Shown here: one piece after another, positions 10,915 through 24,500 of the stretch
How positions within the stretch are numbered: position 1 is the stretch's first letter
How the letters are laid out: each line of letters starts with the position of its first letter
Assembly (NCBI RefSeq): GCF_022538185.1
Contig: NZ_JAKYXC010000006.1
Location: 1-64,000, forward strand
Source: Microbacterium sp. CFH 31415
Lineage (GTDB): Bacteria; Actinomycetota; Actinomycetes; Actinomycetales; Microbacteriaceae
DNA length: 64,000 bases
Direction of reading: 5' to 3'
Program-made: the position numbers and the translations under genes
The notes under the pieces: generated by a model
Database searches by the model: none
What the model was told of the DNA's origin: nothing
The model's input: the letters and a program-made list of their open reading frames with translations, nothing else

Positions 10915-12530
10915 CTTCGGGGCTGGAGTGGGAGTTCGAGGACGTCTTCGCCGGACGCCCGACCGAGCTCGAGAGCCGGGCGCGCCGCCTGCAGACCACT
11001 GCCGAGGCCATCTCGCGCGCGGCCGACGCATTGCGCGACCTCGTCGACGACCAGCGCAGCCTCGCGACCGAGGCCCTCGAGGCGTCGGCGGAAGAAGCAT
11101 CCGCCGGTCTTCGTCGCGCCCGGCGCCGCTACGGCGGCACGGCGACGGCGCTGACGACGTACGCCGTCGAGCTCGCGCCGATCCAGGCGAGCGCGCGCGC
11201 GGCCATCGCCGACGCCGACTTCCATCAGGCGCGCAGCCACCGCCTGCAGGGCAACGCCGACGATCTGCGCAACGACATCGTCCGCGCCGAGGCGGAGGGC
11301 TCGTCCACCGACGCCCTTTACGAGCAGCTCTGGTCCACGAGCGACGGAGCGGCCCACTCCGCCCAGCAGGTCGACGCCGCGCGGCGCACCCTCGATCAGG
11401 CGCGGCAGGACATCTGGGATGCCGCGGACCGCGCGATCGACGCGATCGAGACGGCCATCGAGCACGGCGCCGACTCGTTCGGCGATAACTGGAATCAGTT
11501 CTGGAGCGGTGTCGGCGACTTCTTCGAGATGGTGGGCGAGTGGGCATCGCAGGTGCTCTCGGTGGTGGTCGACGCGCTCATGGAGGTGCTCAGCGCCCTC
11601 GTCTCGGCGCTGGTGGTCGCCCTGCTGCTGGTGGTCGGTCTGCTCCTCGTCGGGCTGGTGTTCGTGGCCTTCGGCCTGGTGGGCCTGATCCTGCTGGGTG
11701 TCGTGCTGGCCGCCGCGCTGCTGACCCTCGCCATCGCCGAGATGCTGGGCAAGCCGCAACAGGTCTCCGGTTCGCAGCGCAGCACCGCGGCCACGGGGGA
11801 TGCGGAGGCGGATGCCGCGGCCGACGCCCTGGAGGCGCGCGACTATCAGGGGCTCATGGCGGACCTCGCCGAGCAGGACTCGCAGGGCGGCGAAGACCTG
11901 ACGCAGATCCGCGTCGTCGCCATCCGCGATGCCGAGGGCAACGTCATCTCGTGGCGGGTGCAGCTGCCGAGCACCCAGAACTGGGACCCGCTCAACACCG
12001 GGGGCGCCCTCAACGACGCCCGCACCGACGCGATGCTGTCGATGTTCCCGGGTGTGCCGACGCAGTACGAGCAGGCGGTGTGGGACGCGATGACCGAGGC
12101 CGGGGTCTTCGAGAGCGAGGCGCCGATCATGTTCACCGGCTGGTCGCTCGGCGGCATGATGGCGGGCGAGCTCGCCACCAGCCCGCGGGTCGCCGATCGC
12201 GTCGAGTCGGTGTTCACCGCCGGCTCCGCCATAGACAAGCACTACAGCGACATGCCGCCCGACGTGCGGGTCACTCAGATCAACAACGGCATCGATCCCG
12301 TCCACACGCTCGAGTTCCTCGGACTCGACCCCATCGACTACGTGCGGTTCGACAACGACTGGCAGACCTACCGCCCGCTCGCATGGCCGATGCACGACTC
12401 CGGAATGTATGGTGCTGAGGCGGAGCGGTACCTGCCCGAGCCGCGTCCCGGTGACGAGATCTTCTTCGCTGGTGAGGGCGCAGGCAGCTACGAAGACGTG
12501 TACGTCGCCGAATACACGAGAGGGTCCTGA
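10911..12530 (+). CDS. Membrane-anchored helical protein with C-terminal lipase-like domain (putative type VII effector)
   Basis: A 539-residue protein in three parts. Residues 1 to about 200 form a long alpha-helical, Ala/Arg/Glu-rich region resembling LXG/WXG stalks of type VII substrates. Residues about 205-277 are strongly hydrophobic with two to three membrane helices. Residues about 290-539 look like an alpha/beta hydrolase: the nucleophile elbow is GWSLGG (Ser412), and Asp462 (NGIDPVH) and His495 (WPMHDSG) could complete a triad. The start is GTG, overlapping the previous stop. A lipoprotein gene follows with no gap. The layout (small partner, lipase, lipoprotein) recalls the Staphylococcus aureus secreted lipase TslA with its lipoprotein immunity TilA, although there the lipase is N-terminal. 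Alternative: a housekeeping membrane esterase. Substrate unknown. Confidence 0.75.
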   Translation: MTSGLEWEFEDVFAGRPTELESRARRLQTTAEAISRAADALRDLVDDQRSLATEALEASAEEASAGLRRARRRYGGTATALTTYAVELAPIQASARAAIADADFHQARSHRLQGNADDLRNDIVRAEAEGSSTDALYEQLWSTSDGAAHSAQQVDAARRTLDQARQDIWDAADRAIDAIETAIEHGADSFGDNWNQFWSGVGDFFEMVGEWASQVLSVVVDALMEVLSALVSALVVALLLVVGLLLVGLVFVAFGLVGLILLGVVLAAALLTLAIAEMLGKPQQVSGSQRSTAATGDAEADAAADALEARDYQGLMADLAEQDSQGGEDLTQIRVVAIRDAEGNVISWRVQLPSTQNWDPLNTGGALNDARTDAMLSMFPGVPTQYEQAVWDAMTEAGVFESEAPIMFTGWSLGGMMAGELATSPRVADRVESVFTAGSAIDKHYSDMPPDVRVTQINNGIDPVHTLEFLGLDPIDYVRFDNDWQTYRPLAWPMHDSGMYGAEAERYLPEPRPGDEIFFAGEGAGSYEDVYVAEYTRGS

Positions 12531-12995
12531 GTGCCGATGAAGCGATTCCGCGCCGTGCTCGCCATCGCCGTCGCGATCGGCGCCCTTGCGCTCGCGGGCT
12601 GTGCGTCCGACTCCGACGTGGGCGGGCTCGAGTCCGGTCTCTCCGAGGTCGACGGAGTCAACGGCGCTCTGGCGTACACGACCCACTCGGGCGGACCGTG
12701 GAGCACCCAGGTCGTGGTGCTGCTGTTCGTCGACGACCCCTCCGATGAGACCGTCGTCGCAACGGCGAGGGCAGCGGCGCCCGTGCTGGCCGGAGACCCC
12801 GCCTCGTCGGGCCGAGAGGTGTCCGTCTACTTCATCGACGGCGACCGCGCGGACTACGAAGGCCGCTCCGCCGCCTTCGCCGACGCCGTCCCCGTGACGC
12901 CCGCGCTCGCCGAGGCGCTCGGCGTCTTGCAGCCCGGCAGCGAGGCGCTCCGCCTCTCACCCGACGACGTCCGCCGCCTCGCTGACGGGTCGTGA
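12531..12995 (+). CDS. Putative lipoprotein, possible immunity partner of the lipase protein
   Basis: A 154-residue protein beginning with a lipoprotein signal peptide: basic MPMKRFR, a hydrophobic core, and the lipobox LAGC at residue 24. The mature part is small and mixed alpha/beta, with no known catalytic motif. The GTG at 12531 follows the stop of the upstream gene with no gap; an ATG at 12537 (MKRFRAV) with GAGAGGG upstream is an equally good start. It overlaps the next gene by GTGA. As a surface-anchored product encoded directly behind a lipase-like effector it could protect the envelope from that enzyme; this is inference from gene order and the TslA-TilA precedent only. Confidence 0.75.
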   Translation: MPMKRFRAVLAIAVAIGALALAGCASDSDVGGLESGLSEVDGVNGALAYTTHSGGPWSTQVVVLLFVDDPSDETVVATARAAAPVLAGDPASSGREVSVYFIDGDRADYEGRSAAFADAVPVTPALAEALGVLQPGSEALRLSPDDVRRLADGS

Positions 12996-13630
12996 CTGCG
13001 ACCGACGAGTCGACGCGCGTCGCGCCGCGGCTCACGTTCCAGCTGCCCGGGCGCTGGCTCGCCGTCGACCCGCGCGATCGGGTCGCGGCATCCCTCCGCA
13101 TCGACGAGGTCGTGCGCGAAGTGGTCGGAACGGCCGACGACGCCGCGATCGCGCGGCGACGGCTGCGCGACCAGCTGCGCACCGTCGTCGACAGAGCAGC
13201 GGATGCCTCGGCCCATGCGCTCTTCCTGTGCATCGAGATCGTGCCCGACCTGGCCACACCCGCATCGCTCACGGTGCACGCGCCGGTGGGGATGCGCATG
13301 ACCCCGGCGGTGGGCACCTCGGCCGACGCCGTGCTCGCGGTGCTGCAGGAGAGCTTCCGCGTGCTGGAGGTCGACGGCGCCGACACCGGCCGGCGGCTCG
13401 ACGGACCGCGCGCGAGCATGCTGCGGCTCGACCGCGTCCACGAGGAGCGCGTCGAGGAGGACGGCGTCGAGGCGGTGTCGACGCGACTCGAAGCCGAGTA
13501 CTGGTTCGCCGTGCCCGGGTCGAAGCAGGTCGTGCTCGCGAGCTTCGCCACCCCGCTCGGCGAGATCCGCTCCGCCATGCTCAACCTGTTCGACTCGATC
13601 GCGCTCGCCGCGTCGTTCGGCACGGAATGA
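12992..13630 (+). CDS. Conserved cytosolic protein of unknown function in the lipase unit
   Basis: A 212-residue soluble protein without signal peptide or membrane helix. It starts with a strand-rich segment (RLTFQLPGRWLAVDP), has a helical region in the middle, and ends with long strands (AEYWFAVPGSKQVVLASFATP) followed by a final helix. That order of strands and helix is reminiscent of the PsbP/LpqN-like fold found in some mycobacterial secretion-associated proteins, but similarity is only visual. The GTG start overlaps the lipoprotein stop by 4 nt, so it belongs to the same four-gene unit (10621-13630). A chaperone or regulator role for the lipase module is possible. I do not recognise the family. 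Confidence 0.7.
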   Translation: MTATDESTRVAPRLTFQLPGRWLAVDPRDRVAASLRIDEVVREVVGTADDAAIARRRLRDQLRTVVDRAADASAHALFLCIEIVPDLATPASLTVHAPVGMRMTPAVGTSADAVLAVLQESFRVLEVDGADTGRRLDGPRASMLRLDRVHEERVEEDGVEAVSTRLEAEYWFAVPGSKQVVLASFATPLGEIRSAMLNLFDSIALAASFGTE

Positions 13631-13669
13631 TCCCGGCCGCCGAGGCGTTCGCAGACTCGGAGGACCCAC

Positions 13670-15910
13670 ATGGATTACGGACACGCACTCGAGTTCGGCG
13701 CATTCATCACACCCGCCGCGGCGAACCCCGATGTCCCCGTTCTGCTCTCGCAGGCGGCTGAGGCCTCGGGTCTCGACCTCGTCACCTTCCAGGACCATCC
13801 CTACCAGCCCGCGTTCCTCGACACGTGGACGCTCATGTCGTTCGTGGCGGCGCGCACCGACCGCATCCGCATCGCTCCCAACGTGCTCAACGTGCCGCTG
13901 CGCCCGCCCGCCGTCGTGGCGCGGTCGGCGGCGAGCCTCGACCTGCTGTCGGGTGGCCGGTTCGACCTGGCGCTCGGCGCCGGCGGTTTCTGGGACGCGA
14001 TCGAGGCGATGGGCGGCGGACGACTCACGCCCGGCCAGGCGGTGACCGCGCTGGAGGAGGCGATCGATGTCATCCGCGCGCTGTGGGACACCAGCGAGCG
14101 GCGCGGCGCATTCACCGACGGGGAGTTCCACCGCGTCCACGGCGCGAAGCGCGGGCCGAGTCCCGCCCACCGCATCCCGATCTGGATCGGCGCGTACAAG
14201 CCGCGCATGCTCGCCCTCACCGGACGCAAAGGCGACGGCTGGCTCCCATCGCTCGGCTACATGAAGCCCGGTGACCTCGCGCGCGGAAACGCCGCGATCG
14301 ACGCGGCGGCCGAGTCGGCGGACCGCGACCCCCGCGAGATCCGCCGCCTGCTCAACGTCGGGCAGCTCGCCGCCGACCCCGCCGAGTTCGCCGAGAGGCT
14401 CGCGCAGCTCGCCCTCGAGGACGGCATCGGCACGTTCATCCTCGCCGGCGACGACCCGCGCCTGCTGCAGACCTTCGGCCAGGAGGTCGCGCCCGCCGTC
14501 CGCGAGCTGGTCGCCCGCGAGCGGACCGCCCGCGGCACGGTGCAGGGGGAGGTGCGCTCGGCCGCCGTGCTCGCCGCACGCCGCGAGGGCATCGCCTACG
14601 ACGACGTGCCCGAGGGGCTCACCGCGATCGAACCCGGCGACTTCGGCTACGGCGACGTACGGTCCACGTACATGCGCGGCGGGTCGCCGGGCATCGTGCT
14701 GCAGCCCGACTCGCCCGCCCAGGTCGCCGAGGCGATCGCTTTCGCCCGCCGTCACCCGGGGCTTCCGCTCGCGGTGCGCAGCGGCGGCCACGGGATCAGC
14801 GGGCGCAGCACCAACGACGGCGGCCTCGTCATCGACCTGCGCCGGCTCGACGCCATCGAGGTCCTCGACGAGGAGCGCCGTCTCGTGCGAATCGGGCCGG
14901 GTGCGCGCTGGATGCAGGTCGCGGCGGCCCTCGGCGAGCACGGCTGGGCGCTCACCTCGGGCGATTATGGCGGGGTCGGCGTCGGCGGCCTCGCGACTGC
15001 GGGCGGCATCGGCTTCCTTGCGCGCGAGCACGGCCTGACCATCGATCACCTGCGTGCGGTGGAAGTGGTGCTGGCCGACGGCTCGATCGTGCGCGCCGAC
15101 GCCGACACGCACCCCGATCTCTTCTGGGCGGTGCGGGGCGCGGGCGGAAACGTCGGCATCGTCACAGCCTTCGAGTTCGAAGTCGACGAGGTCGGCGACA
15201 TCGGGTGGGCGCAGCTGGCGTTCCAGGTCGACGACCTGGCGGAGTTCCTGGAGGGGTACGGAAGCATCGTCGAGGGCTCGCCGCGGGACCTCACCGCGTT
15301 CCTCCTCGCGGGAGGCCCGCGACCGGGTCAGCCCCAGGTGGTCCAGCTGTACGGCGTGGTCGACTCCGACGATCCCGACACGATCATCGCGCGGCTGCAG
15401 CCGTTCGCCGAGCTGGCGCCGCTCGTGCAGCAGTCCGTGCAGGTCGCGTCGTACGCCCAGGTGATGGCCAACGCGGATCTCGGCCCCCAGCACGGCGTGG
15501 GCGAGCCCCATTCCCGCTCGGGACTGATCGACCACATCACGCCCGAGTTCGCACAGACGGCGGCACGGATGCTGGCCTCCGGCGCAGTGCCGTTCTTCCA
15601 GCTCCGCGCGGTCGGCGGCGCGGTGGCCGACGTGGCCGAGCACGCCACGGCGTACGCCCACCGCTCGGCGAACTTCTCCGTCGTGGCGCTCGGCTCCGAC
15701 GCCCAGCGACTCGATGTGCAGTGGCGGGCGCTCGCCGAGCACACCGCAGGCATGTACCTGAGCTTCGACTCGTCGGAGCGGCCCGAGCGCATCGCCGAGG
15801 CGTTCCCGCCGGCGACGCTCGAGCGGCTGCGCGCGGTGAAGGCCGCGTACGACCCGACGTGCGTGTTCCGCGACAACTTCGCGATCGAGCCGGCGGCCGA
15901 CGCGGCCTGA
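13670..15910 (+). CDS. Fused LLM-class flavin oxidoreductase and FAD-linked (BBE-like) oxidase
   Basis: A 746-residue fusion. Residues 1 to about 285 are a luciferase-like monooxygenase/F420-or-FMN oxidoreductase (EFGAFITPAA, FQDHPYQPAFLDTW, LGAGGFWDAIEAMGG, HRIPIWIGAYKPRML). From about 330 to the end is an FAD-binding PCMH/berberine-bridge-type oxidase. It carries the covalent flavin histidine in RSGGHGISG (His374), VGVGGLATAGGIGFL, and the C-terminal block YDPTCVFRDNFAI. The second flavin-linking cysteine seen in bicovalent BBE enzymes is replaced (GDYGGVGVGG), so a single covalent bond is predicted. A GGAGGA ribosome site precedes the ATG. It follows the lipase unit by 39 nt but seems functionally separate. 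The substrate, perhaps a secondary metabolite, is unknown. Confidence 0.87.
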   Translation: MDYGHALEFGAFITPAAANPDVPVLLSQAAEASGLDLVTFQDHPYQPAFLDTWTLMSFVAARTDRIRIAPNVLNVPLRPPAVVARSAASLDLLSGGRFDLALGAGGFWDAIEAMGGGRLTPGQAVTALEEAIDVIRALWDTSERRGAFTDGEFHRVHGAKRGPSPAHRIPIWIGAYKPRMLALTGRKGDGWLPSLGYMKPGDLARGNAAIDAAAESADRDPREIRRLLNVGQLAADPAEFAERLAQLALEDGIGTFILAGDDPRLLQTFGQEVAPAVRELVARERTARGTVQGEVRSAAVLAARREGIAYDDVPEGLTAIEPGDFGYGDVRSTYMRGGSPGIVLQPDSPAQVAEAIAFARRHPGLPLAVRSGGHGISGRSTNDGGLVIDLRRLDAIEVLDEERRLVRIGPGARWMQVAAALGEHGWALTSGDYGGVGVGGLATAGGIGFLAREHGLTIDHLRAVEVVLADGSIVRADADTHPDLFWAVRGAGGNVGIVTAFEFEVDEVGDIGWAQLAFQVDDLAEFLEGYGSIVEGSPRDLTAFLLAGGPRPGQPQVVQLYGVVDSDDPDTIIARLQPFAELAPLVQQSVQVASYAQVMANADLGPQHGVGEPHSRSGLIDHITPEFAQTAARMLASGAVPFFQLRAVGGAVADVAEHATAYAHRSANFSVVALGSDAQRLDVQWRALAEHTAGMYLSFDSSERPERIAEAFPPATLERLRAVKAAYDPTCVFRDNFAIEPAADAA

Positions 15911-15937
15911 GGCTGCTCGAGCCGCGACGGGCAGCCT
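15910..15937 (+). terminator. Hairpin after the fused oxidoreductase gene
   Basis: AGGCTGC at 15910-15916 is complementary to GCAGCCT at 15931-15937. It begins in the stop codon of the upstream gene. No U-tract is seen, as is usual in such high-GC genomes. Confidence 0.4.
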
Positions 15938-15989
15938 GCGGATCGAGCAGGATCGAGGAAGCAGGGTGTCCGCGATCCTGGCCACAATG

Positions 15990-15995
15990 TAGGGT
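15990..15995 (+). promoter_or_regulatory. Possible -10 element of the uvrA-like gene
   Basis: TAGGGT lies 22 nt before the ATG at 16018, which has a GGAAGGAC ribosome site. The -35 region is not recognisable. Confidence 0.3.
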
Positions 15996-16017
15996 CGCCA
16001 TCGATCGGAAGGACCCC

Positions 16018-18375
<2,358 letters not shown>

Positions 18376-18391
18376 CCGCCCGGGGCGCGCC

Positions 18392-18409
18392 GTGGGTGAT
18401 TGTCCCCAT
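18392..18409 (+). promoter_or_regulatory. Shared 18-bp upstream element, copy 2
   Basis: GTGGGTGATTGTCCCCAT differs from the copy at 10545-10562 by one base. It lies in the 176-nt gap before the Ig/Fn3 gene, about 140 nt from the ATG; a TAGGCT box lies at 18483-18488. Perfect conservation of GATTGTCCCCAT in two intergenic gaps suggests a binding site or promoter part. Confidence 0.45.
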
Positions 18410-18551
18410 GGGCGCCGGCGGAGCTCTGGAATACGATCTCCCAGGCGAGCAGCCTCCCTCGGGGGTGTCCGGATTCCCGGGTTAGGCTGGTGCTTTCTGC
18501 CACTGCGCTCGCCCCGCATGCACCGACCGCCCGGAGGAGGCCGAGGGTCTG

Positions 18552-21500
18552 ATGAAGTCGTTCGCGTGGCTCCGATCACGCCCACGCGCCGTCGCCTCGG
18601 CGAGCATCATCACGGCGGCAGCCGTCGCCATCACGACGATGGCGTTCGTCTACGAGGGCAATCCCACGACCGAGGTCGACCTCCACGACGGCGGCGTCTG
18701 GGTGACCAAGCAGTCCTCGCTCCTCGTCGGCCACTTCAACCACGAGTCGCAGGTGCTCGACGGCGGGCTCCGCACGGTCGGCACAGACTACGACATCCTC
18801 CAGTCCGGCACCAACGTGCTCGTCGTCGACGAGACCGAATCCAGCATCACGTCGGTCGATCCGGCGATGGTCGCGCTCAACGAGTCCGCCGACGTCCCCG
18901 GCGGCGCGAGGGTCGTGCTCGGCGGCACCGCCGTCGGCATCCTCGATCCGGCGTCTGGCGACCTGTGGGTCGTGCCGTCCGCGTCGGTCGGCTCGTTCGA
19001 GGTGCAGGCTGCCGAGCCCATCGCCAACGTCGGCAAGGGAGCGGATGTCGCAGCCGGCGTCGACGGCACCGTCTACGCCGTGTCGGCCGAGGACGCCGAG
19101 ATCGTGACCGTCCGCACCGACGCCGAGGGAGCGCCCGCCGGCGATCCGTCCCGCGCGGGCGTCGAGGGCCTCCAGCCCGGTGCCCCCGTGTCGATCTCCG
19201 TCGTGGGCGACGTGCCGGCGGTGCTGGATGCCGAGAGCGGCACGCTCTTCGCGGCCGGCCGGACCACCGAGGTGGAAGGCGGCCGTTCGGCAGTGCTTCA
19301 GCAGGCGTCCGCGCCGAGCGACTCCGTCGTGCTCGCGACTGCGGGCGCCCTGGTGCGGGTGCCGCTGGACGGCTCCGAGCCCGTCGCGCAGCCCGTCGGC
19401 GCCGAGGGCGTGGCCGCCGCCCCGGTCTTCCTCGAGGGCTGCGCGTATGCCGCCTGGAACGGATCCGGCAGATTCATCCGCGACTGCGTGGGCGACGGCG
19501 ACGACCTCGCCACCGACATCGAGGGCGTGAAGGCGTCGTCGGTGCTGCAGTTCCGCGTGAACCGCGACGTCGTCGTGCTCAACGACATCATCGGCGGTGC
19601 AGCCTGGATGGCCAGCGACAGCATGCAGCGGGTCGACAACTGGAACGAGATCACGCCGCCCGAGGGCGAGGCCGAAGAGGACGAGCAGACCACGGAGGAG
19701 ACGGTCGAGACGACACTCCCCGAGCGTTCCGAGGTCAACACCCCGCCGGTCGCGACCGACGACTCCTTCGGCGTGCGCCCGGGCCGCACGACCCTGCTCC
19801 CGGTGCTCGACAACGACAGCGACCCCGACGGCGACGTGCTGATCGCGGCGGTCGCCGACGACGGCCCCACCTTCGGTGAGGTCACCACCGTCAACGACGG
19901 AGCGGCCCTGCAGATCGCCGTGCCCGACGACGCGTCGGGCAGCACGTCGTTCGTGTACGAGATCGACGACGGTCGCGGCGGAACCGACACGGCACGCGTC
20001 TCGCTCAGCGTGCACGACTGGAGCGTGAACTCGCCTCCGGTGCAGAAGCGCGTCACTAGCGTCGTGGTCGAGGCAGGAGGCGTCGTCTCGTACAACGTGC
20101 TCCCCGACTGGATCGACCCCGACGGCGACGACGTCTTCCTGCTCGGCGTGGCCCCCGCCGAGGGCGATGAGGCGGACTTCACCGCCGACGGGCGGATCAC
20201 GTACCGCGCGGTGGGCGGCACGCAGGGCCGCAAGGACGTCGCCATCACGGTCTCGGACGGCACGGAGGAGGCCGCCGGCATCGTGCGCTTCGACGTCCGC
20301 CCGGTCGGGTCGACCGACCCCGTGACGAATGCCGACCGCGTCGTCGTGCAGGCCGGGCAGGTGGCGACGATCGCCCCGCTCGCCAACGACACGAGCTCGG
20401 GCCGCGAGCCGCTGCGCCTGGTGCGCGTCGACGAGGTCGCGGGCGCGCGCATCGTCCCCGACTTCGCGAACAAGACCTTCACGTTCGTGTCGGACGTGCC
20501 CGGCGACTACTACGTCCAGTACCTGGTCGCTGCGGGCTCGAAGAATGCCGAGGGACTCGTCCGCGTGCAGGTGCTCGCCGACACCGACACGACGTCACCG
20601 CCGGTCGCCGTACGCGATGTCGCCCTGCTGCCGAGCGGTGGCGAGGTGCTCGTGAACGCGCTCGCCAACGACACCGACCCGGCAGGCGGCATCCTCGTCG
20701 TCCAGTCGGTGACCGTCGAGCCCAACTCCGGCATCTCCGTCGCAGTGATCAACCACGAGACGATCCGCATCTCCGACCAGGCCGCCCTCGGATCGCAGGT
20801 GCGCATCACCTACCGGGTCTCGAACGGCGCGAAGTCCGCCGAGGGCGAGGTCATCGTCATCCCGATCCCCGCGCCGTCCAAGCTGCAGCCACCCGTCGCG
20901 AACGACGACCAGATCGTGGTGCGCGCGGGAGACGTCGTCAACATCCCGGTGCTCGACAACGACTACCACCCGAACGGCGACGCCATCCACGTCGCCCCCT
21001 ACCTCGTGCCGCCCCTCGTCGAACCTGAGGACGGCGAGATGTTCGTGTCGCAGGACATGCTGCGCTTCCGGGCGTCCGACGAGCCGGGCACGGTCTACGC
21101 GACGTACGAGGTGATCGACAGCACCGGCCAGAAGGACGCCGGCTACGTCACGATCCAGGTCCTGCCGCTGAACGATGAGACGAACGCCGCTCCGCGGCCG
21201 CGCGACATCGTGGCGCGCGCCCTCGAGGGCAGCCAGGTGCGCATCGCGATCCCGCTCGACGGCATCGACGCCGACGGCGACTCGGTGCGGCTCGAAGGCA
21301 TCGCCTCGCCGCCGTCGAAGGGACGCGTCGTCGAGATGGGCGCCGATCACCTCGTGTACGAGGCGTTCGACGATGCGGGCGGCGTGGATGCGTTCACGTA
21401 CCGCGTGCGCGACCGGATCGGCGCCGAGGCGACGGGCTCGATCCGCGTCGGCATCGCTCCCGCCGAGACGTCGAACCAGGCGCCGTTCGCCGCGAAGGAC

Positions 21501-24500
21501 GCCGTTGTCATGCGACCCGGCCGGATCGTCGCGGTGCCGGTCACGGCCAACGACTCCGACCCCGACGGTGACGCGTTCGCTCTGGTGCGCGACGGCCTCA
21601 TCCTCCCGGACGTCGAGGGCCTGAAGGCGAAGGTGACCGGTGACCGCGTCATCGTCACGGCGCCGGACGAGGAGATCGAGACCTCGCTGCAGTACACGAT
21701 CCGCGATGAGCGCGGGGCGACGTCGAAGGCGGTCCTGCAGATCACCGTCGACGAGGATGTGCCGCTCCTGCGGCCCATCGCGCGGGACGACTACGTGCAG
21801 GCCGCTGACGTCGACGGCGAGACGGTCGACCTCGAAGTCCTCGCGAACGACGAAGACCCCGACGGCACGGTCGACGAGCTCACGGTGACCGTGGGTGACG
21901 CGGGTGCCCGCGTGCTGGGCAACGGACGGGTGCGCGTCACCGTCGACGACAACGACCGGCTCGTGAAGTACACGATCACCGACCGCGACGGGTTCGAGGC
22001 ATCCGCCTTCATCCATGTCCCGTCGATGAACTCGCTGCCGCCCACCCTCATCTCGACCCAAGAGGTCGAGGTCGACAGCGGCGAGACGATCGAGCTTCCG
22101 CTGAGCGAGTACGTGGAGGTCGCGGGCGGCGGATCCGTCGTCATCACCGAGGCGGCGAAGGTCAGCGCGGTCAACGCCGACGGCGCCAACCTCGTGAAGG
22201 ACCAGCGCACTCTCGTGTACACCTCGAAGGACGGGTACTTCGGGCAGGATGCGCTGACGTTCGAGGTGACGACCGGGAGTGGCCCGGACGACCCGAAGGG
22301 CCGCAAGGCGACGCTGACGCTGCCGATCACGGTGCTCCCGCCCGACAACCAGCAGCCGGAGTTCGTCAACGGCTCGGTGGATGTGGCACCGGGAGAAGAC
22401 CCCAAGAGCCTCGATCTGCGCGCCCTCACCACCGATCCCGACGTCGACGACCTCGACGGCATGCGGTACGAGATCGTGGGCGGCACTCCCGCCGGCATCA
22501 CGGCGTCGGTGGCCGGTCAGGAGCTGCGCGTCAGCGCCGGTGCCGACACTCCGAAGGGCACGCTGGAGCGACTGACCATCCGCGTGAACGACGGCGAGAC
22601 CGACCCCATCGAGGGCACGGTCACGGTGCGCGTCACCGCTTCGACCCGCGAGCTCGCGACCGCCAATGACGACATCGTCGACGAGGCGCACCAGGGCGAC
22701 ACGGTGACCGTCAACGTGCTCCGCAACGACGTCAACCCGTTCCGCGAGGGCCCGTTGACGGTCGTCGACGTGATCACCGAGACCGGCCGCGGCACCGCCG
22801 TCATCGATGGCGACGCGGTGCGCGTCACGCCGGACGAGACGTTCTTCGGCACGATGGTGGTCCGCTATCGCGTGGCGGATGTCACAAACGACCCCGACCG
22901 CGAGGTCGAGGCGCGCATCCGCCTGACCGTCCAGGGCAAGCCGGACGCGCCGGGGACCCCGGTGGTCTCGAGCGTGCAGGATCGCACGGTGGTGCTGTCG
23001 TGGACGCCGCCGGCCAACAACGGCGCCGAGATCACCTCCTACGAGGTCTCGTCGACCGCCGGCAACTACACGAAGGTGTGCGCGTCGACCACGTGCACCC
23101 TCGACGGGCTGACCAACAACGTCGAGTACAACTTCACCGTCATCGCGATCAACCGCGTCGGACCATCGGACCCGTCGGCGCCGTCCGAGACCGCGCGTCC
23201 GGACGCCCGGCCCGACACGCCGCAGCCGCCGACCCTCGCCTTCGGTGACCAGAGCCTCCAGGTCGCATGGGTCACGCCGACGACGCCGGGTTCGCCGGTG
23301 GAATCGTTCACCCTCGAGATCTCGCCTGCGCCGCCCTCGGGCGTCGTGCAGAAGACGGGCGTCACCGGCAACTCCCTCGTGTGGGAGGGGCTCGAGAACG
23401 GCGTGAACTACCAGGTGCGCGTACGCGCCCACAACAGGGCGCCTGAGCCGTCGAGCTGGAGCGCGTGGTCGGCGTCCGAGATCCCGGCGCGCGCGCCGGA
23501 CGCGGCCGGCGCCCCGTCGGTCGAGCGTCTCGACCCGGTGGGCACGCAGGCGCAGATGCGCGTCTCGTGGGGCGCTCCCGCCAACAACGGCGACGCGATC
23601 GCCGAATACCGGCTCAACGTGCTGCGCGGCGGAGCGGTCGTGAACACGATCACCGGCATCCCGGGCGGCCAGACGTCGCAGGCGCTCGCCATCGACGCGT
23701 CGACCTCCGACTACACGTTCACCATCGCCGCGCGCAACAAGGCGGGCTGGGGCGCCGACAGTGCGCCGTCGGCGCCGCGCCGCGCCTTCACCCCGCCGGG
23801 AGCGCCGACGAACGTCCAGGCGTCGACTCCGAGCGGCAACAGCGCGGTCGTGGTGACGTACAACCCGGCCCCGGGCAACGGCGCGAATGCCAGCGAGATG
23901 CGCTACGAGTACTCGCTGAACGGCGGCGGCTGGCAGGCCAACTGGGACGGGCGCACGATCGGCGGGCTCAGCAATGGCCAGCAGTACACCGTGCGCGTGC
24001 GGGCGTACACCGCGCTCGACGGCGTGCGCTACGACGGCGCAGAGTCGGCGCCGTCCAACCAGGTGATCCCGTACGGCCCGGTGCGCAACCCGAGCGTCGA
24101 CGCCTCCCGGAACGGCCGCGACATCACGTTCAGCTGGAACGCCCCGGCGCCCAACGGTCGCAACATCACCCAGATGCAGATCCGCATCGATGGCGGCAAC
24201 TGGCAGAACGTCGCCAACAACGGCTCGCGCACGAACACGTACGCCTACAGCACCCGTCACACGATCGAGGCACGGGCGCAGGATGCCGCCGGCCAGTGGT
24301 CCGCCGTCGTCTCGGCGGCGGCGACCACGGTGGATCCGCCCGAGCCGCGCGCCTGGGTCACGAAGGGCGCGTCGGCGCAGGGTCAGCCGGGTTGCAGCAG
24401 CTCGCAGTGCGCCTACTTCGTCGTCAACACGCAGGACTTCCCCGCAGGCAACTACTCGGTGGGATGCAACGCGACCGGCCCGTACGGCGGCACGCCTTTC

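Noticed and set aside
10621..13630. Complete type VII secretion locus
   Set aside because: No EccC/FtsK-type ATPase, EccB, EccD or mycosin is encoded in the window; only an effector-like unit can be claimed.
18392..18551. Small plus-strand gene starting at the GTG of the shared motif (also at 10545)
   Set aside because: Both frames begin with the same few residues only because the DNA element is shared; the rest is unrelated and lacks ribosome sites.
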